From: Deltaproteobacteria bacterium
GTDB lineage: Bacteria; Desulfobacterota; Desulfobacteria; Desulfobacterales; ETH-SRB1
Direction: 5' to 3'
Length of the DNA stretch: 7,283 bases
Assembly: GCA_003647525.1 (NCBI GenBank)
Contig: QMMZ01000090.1
Span: 1-7,283 of the forward strand
Shown here: piece after piece, positions 5,758-7,283 of the stretch
Numbering within the stretch: position 1 is the stretch's first letter
Layout: every line of letters begins with the position of its first letter
The notes under the pieces: model-generated
Databases searched by the model: none
The model's input: the letters and a program-made list of their open reading frames with translations, nothing else
Told to the model about the DNA's origin: nothing
Made by a program: the position numbers and the translations under genes

Positions 5758-6071
5758 TACTTAATATGTTTGCCGCAAAAAGGGCAGTATTTGAAGTCTT
5801 TATTTAAGGTTTTTCCGCAGTTTTTGCACTTAATATCCTGTCCGCCTGACCAGGAATTATAGCCTTCTCTATAATTACTTACATTTTTTTCACACCCTTC
5901 GCACATAATAAAAGGTTCGCCTTTTTTGACCCTGAATAAAGGAATAAAAAAAAGATTAAAATAGTGATCTACTCTTTTATAATATGCCTGGGCAAGCCCG
6001 CAAACAGGACACCTTCTGGGGTTGTTATCTATAGTTATTGTTTTCGGTGATATACCGGCTATCAAAAACAT
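5757..6071 (-). CDS. Small double zinc-ribbon protein, function unknown
   Basis: A 104-aa protein with four CxxC pairs: Cys21/24, Cys57/60, Cys82/85 and Cys96/99. The first two pairs bracket a conserved-looking stretch with NLFFIPLFRVKKGEPF, resembling the zinc-ribbon family typified by Pfam zinc_ribbon_15. The last two form a compact C-terminal ribbon ending CPFCGKHIK. Each set should bind one zinc. The N-terminus is mildly hydrophobic, but there is no clear signal peptide. It starts at ATG 6071, 37 bases below the selD stop, with repeat DNA and no Shine-Dalgarno before it. Its stop codon lies at the edge of repeat block 2. Co-transcription with selD and trmL is likely from orientation and spacing. 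Possible roles are nucleic-acid or protein binding; nothing here shows a specific link to selenium metabolism. Confidence 0.82.
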   Translation of the reverse strand: MFLIAGISPKTITIDNNPRRCPVCGLAQAYYKRVDHYFNLFFIPLFRVKKGEPFIMCEGCEKNVSNYREGYNSWSGGQDIKCKNCGKTLNKDFKYCPFCGKHIK

Positions 6072-6078
6072 GTGTTTA

Positions 6079-6109
6079 TTTACGGTTTACAGTTTACGGT
6101 TCACGGTTC
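6079..6109. repeat. Heptad repeat block 3 (four direct units)
   Basis: TTTACGG, TTTACAG, TTTACGG and TTCACGG run head to tail from 6079 to 6106, followed by TTC. No inverted half is present, unlike blocks 1 and 2. The block occupies nearly all of the selD to zinc-ribbon gap, directly against the selD stop codon (plus-strand CTA 6109-6111). Confidence 0.85.
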
Positions 6110-7161
6110 TATCTAACAACTATTCTTCCCTTTGGTTCAGATAAAACTTCTCCTATAATAGCTGCATCCATACCTTTATCTTTTAGTCTGATGAGAAGAT
6201 CGTCTGCGCTTTTGCTGTCAACACAGATAAGCAGCCCTCCGGATGTCTGGGGATCGTATAGAATATCCAGAACAGTCTGTTTCACAGAAGGAGAAATATT
6301 GACCATGCACTCACGAAACTCTCTGTTCTTATAAGCTCCGGCAGGCACAAGCCCCATTGCCGCATAATCAAAGGCTTCAGGAATTATCGGTATCTTTTCA
6401 GACCAGAGGCCGATTCCAAAATCAGAATCGACAACCATTTCAGCAACATGACCTATCAGCCCAAAACCGGTAATATCGGTGCAGGCATGAACAGAAAAGC
6501 CTTTCATTACTTGAGCTGCATCCCTGTTAAGTGTAGCCATAAGATGTGTAACAAATTTTATGACTACCCCGGAAGCAAGCCCCCCTTTAATAGCTGTGTT
6601 AATAATACCGGTGCCAAGCGGCTTGGTAAGTATCAGTCGATCTCCAATTGTTTGATTTTTCTTTGTGAGGATTCGATCAGGATGGACAAAACCGGTGACG
6701 GACAAACCGTATTTCAACTCTTTGTCCTCCACGCTGTGTCCTCCTACCAGAACTACATTCGCCTCCTTCATCTTGTCAATGCCGCCCTGTATGATTTTAC
6801 GGAGGATGGAAATATCCATCTCTTTTATCGGAAACGCCACAATATTCATAGCCGTTTTGGGAATACCACCCATGGCATAGACATCGCTTAAGGCATTGGC
6901 AGCGGCTATCTGTCCAAACCAGTACGGATCATCTACAATCGGCGTAAAAAAATCCACGGTCTGGATAATGGCAATATCATCCGTGATTTTATAAACTCCT
7001 GCGTCGTCCATACTATCCATACCTATGATAAGATTTGGATCAGCCGGAAATTCCATCCCGCAAAGCGCTCTCTCCAGGTCCCCTGGAGGCAATTTTGATG
7101 CTCACCCAGAACCTGTAACGGTCTCCGTAAGGCGAAGCTTCTTTGCTTTCTGCTCTACCAT
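6109..7161 (-). CDS. selD: Selenide, water dikinase SelD (selenophosphate synthetase), selenocysteine-containing
   Basis: SelD makes selenophosphate from selenide and ATP, the selenium donor for selenocysteine and 2-selenouridine synthesis. Read from ATG 7161 with UGA at 7102-7104 as selenocysteine, the product is 350 aa, the usual family length. The N-terminus reads LTETVTGSGUASKLPPG. Sec20 and Lys23 line up with catalytic Cys17 and Lys20 of E. coli SelD. Further motifs are DDAGVY, TVDFFTPIVDDPYWFG, LVGGHS (140-143), LTKPLGTG, DITGFGLIGH (229-238) and DPQTSGG (303-309). Stopping at the UGA, or starting at the TTG codon at 7092, would remove the catalytic residue. A ribosome binding site AAAAGGG lies 8 bases before ATG 7161. 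The gene probably leads, or is internal to, a minus-strand operon with the zinc-ribbon protein and trmL. Confidence 0.95.
7072..7088 (-). promoter_or_regulatory. Bacterial SECIS-like hairpin in selD
   Basis: On the minus strand, CTCCAGG, loop GGA, CCTGGAG forms a perfect 7-bp stem. It begins 13 bases after the UGA, with the loop 20 bases after it. A loop that opens with G at this distance fits the known loose pattern of bacterial SECIS elements, which bind SelB to deliver selenocysteinyl-tRNA. Function is inferred from structure and position only. Confidence 0.75.
7102..7104 (-). other. Recoded UGA (selenocysteine codon) of selD
   Basis: The in-frame TGA stands at the exact position of the catalytic Cys in the GxGCxxK region of SelD. 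Conserved coding continues on both sides (TETVTGSG before, ASKLPPGDL after), and a SECIS-like hairpin follows. It is therefore a selenocysteine codon rather than a stop. Confidence 0.93.
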
Positions 7162-7169
7162 TTTTTATT

Positions 7170-7176
7170 CCCTTTT
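7170..7176 (-). promoter_or_regulatory. Ribosome binding site of selD
   Basis: The minus strand reads AAAAGGG, 8 bases before ATG 7161. It supports the upstream ATG and therefore the read-through form of SelD. It is one of the few clear Shine-Dalgarno-like sites in the window. Confidence 0.7.
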
Positions 7177-7196
7177 ATGATTAGTTTCAAGGGTCT

Positions 7197-7283
7197 CTAT
7201 GAGCGCAGCGTCGCAGTTAGACGCATCTGGTTGCTGATGAGGTCAAGCGCAAACAATATGTCGGTTACCACAACGTCTGCAGA
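7197..7283 (-). CDS. C-terminal fragment, probably HAD-type soluble P-type-ATPase-like phosphatase
   Basis: Twenty-eight codons run in from the window edge and end at TAG (7197-7199), 35 bases before the selD start. The fragment includes ADVVVTDILFALDLI and ends MRLTATLRS. The pattern of ADVVV, a short gap, ALDL, then RL-ATLR resembles the C-terminal end of small HAD hydrolases related to the P domain of P-type ATPases (COG4087-like). This is from memory of the family, and too little is visible to see catalytic residues. The short gap to selD suggests the same operon. The rest of the gene lies outside the window. Confidence 0.5.
   Translation of the reverse strand, partial: SADVVVTDILFALDLISNQMRLTATLRS

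Noticed and set aside
6448..6891. 147-codon plus-strand ORF opposite selD
   Set aside because: It lies antisense within the well-supported selD gene, shows no recognisable motif and has no ribosome binding site. It is a shadow of selD coding.
6109..7092. SelD starting at the TTG codon at 7092
   Set aside because: That start removes the catalytic residue and conserved N-terminus. ATG 7161 has a ribosome binding site, is in frame and yields the normal length when UGA is read as selenocysteine.

Overview
The window looks like part of an AT-rich Gram-negative chromosome. My best guess is a Desulfobacterota/deltaproteobacterial relative. This rests on three things: the ftsX-envC-ctpA-yibQ order (envC and yibQ are also neighbours in E. 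coli), a selenocysteine-containing SelD, and repeat-rich short intergenic gaps. The lineage is an inference and was not tested by any search.

Left end (1-245): no complete gene. It holds a 16-codon tail of an unidentified reading frame, an imperfect palindrome next to a run of eight G, a small GC hairpin, and a degenerate 9-base tandem array ending just before ftsX. The ftsE gene normally found directly upstream of ftsX is not there.

Plus-strand block (246-4757): ftsX, envC, ctpA and yibQ. ftsX and envC overlap by 37 bases, and ctpA starts 4 bases after the envC stop. FtsX and EnvC form the envelope-spanning switch that turns on septal cell-wall amidases. The EnvC LytM domain has lost its zinc ligands, as expected for an activator rather than an enzyme. 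CtpA is a complete S41 (Ser/Lys) periplasmic protease with a PDZ domain. YibQ is a membrane-anchored divergent polysaccharide deacetylase.

Middle (4758-5199): a decayed IS21-like element. It keeps two out-of-frame pieces of an IstA-type transposase and two direct copies of a 19-base terminal motif. The left end is missing and the remnant abuts the yibQ stop codon.

Minus-strand block (7283 down to 5200): the last 28 codons of a protein that looks like a HAD-type soluble P-type-ATPase-like phosphatase, then selD, a 104-aa double zinc-ribbon protein, and trmL (tRNA wobble-position 2'-O-methyltransferase). selD must be read through an in-frame UGA (7102-7104) that replaces the catalytic Cys. A SECIS-like hairpin follows it, so the organism should insert selenocysteine.

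Repeats: a 7-base unit (C-R-G-T-T-N-N) occurs in the gaps ctpA/yibQ, IS remnant/trmL, trmL/zinc-ribbon and zinc-ribbon/selD. Two of these blocks are long imperfect palindromes sharing a 40-base core (39/40 identical) in opposite orientations. This repeat family is the least explained structure in the window.
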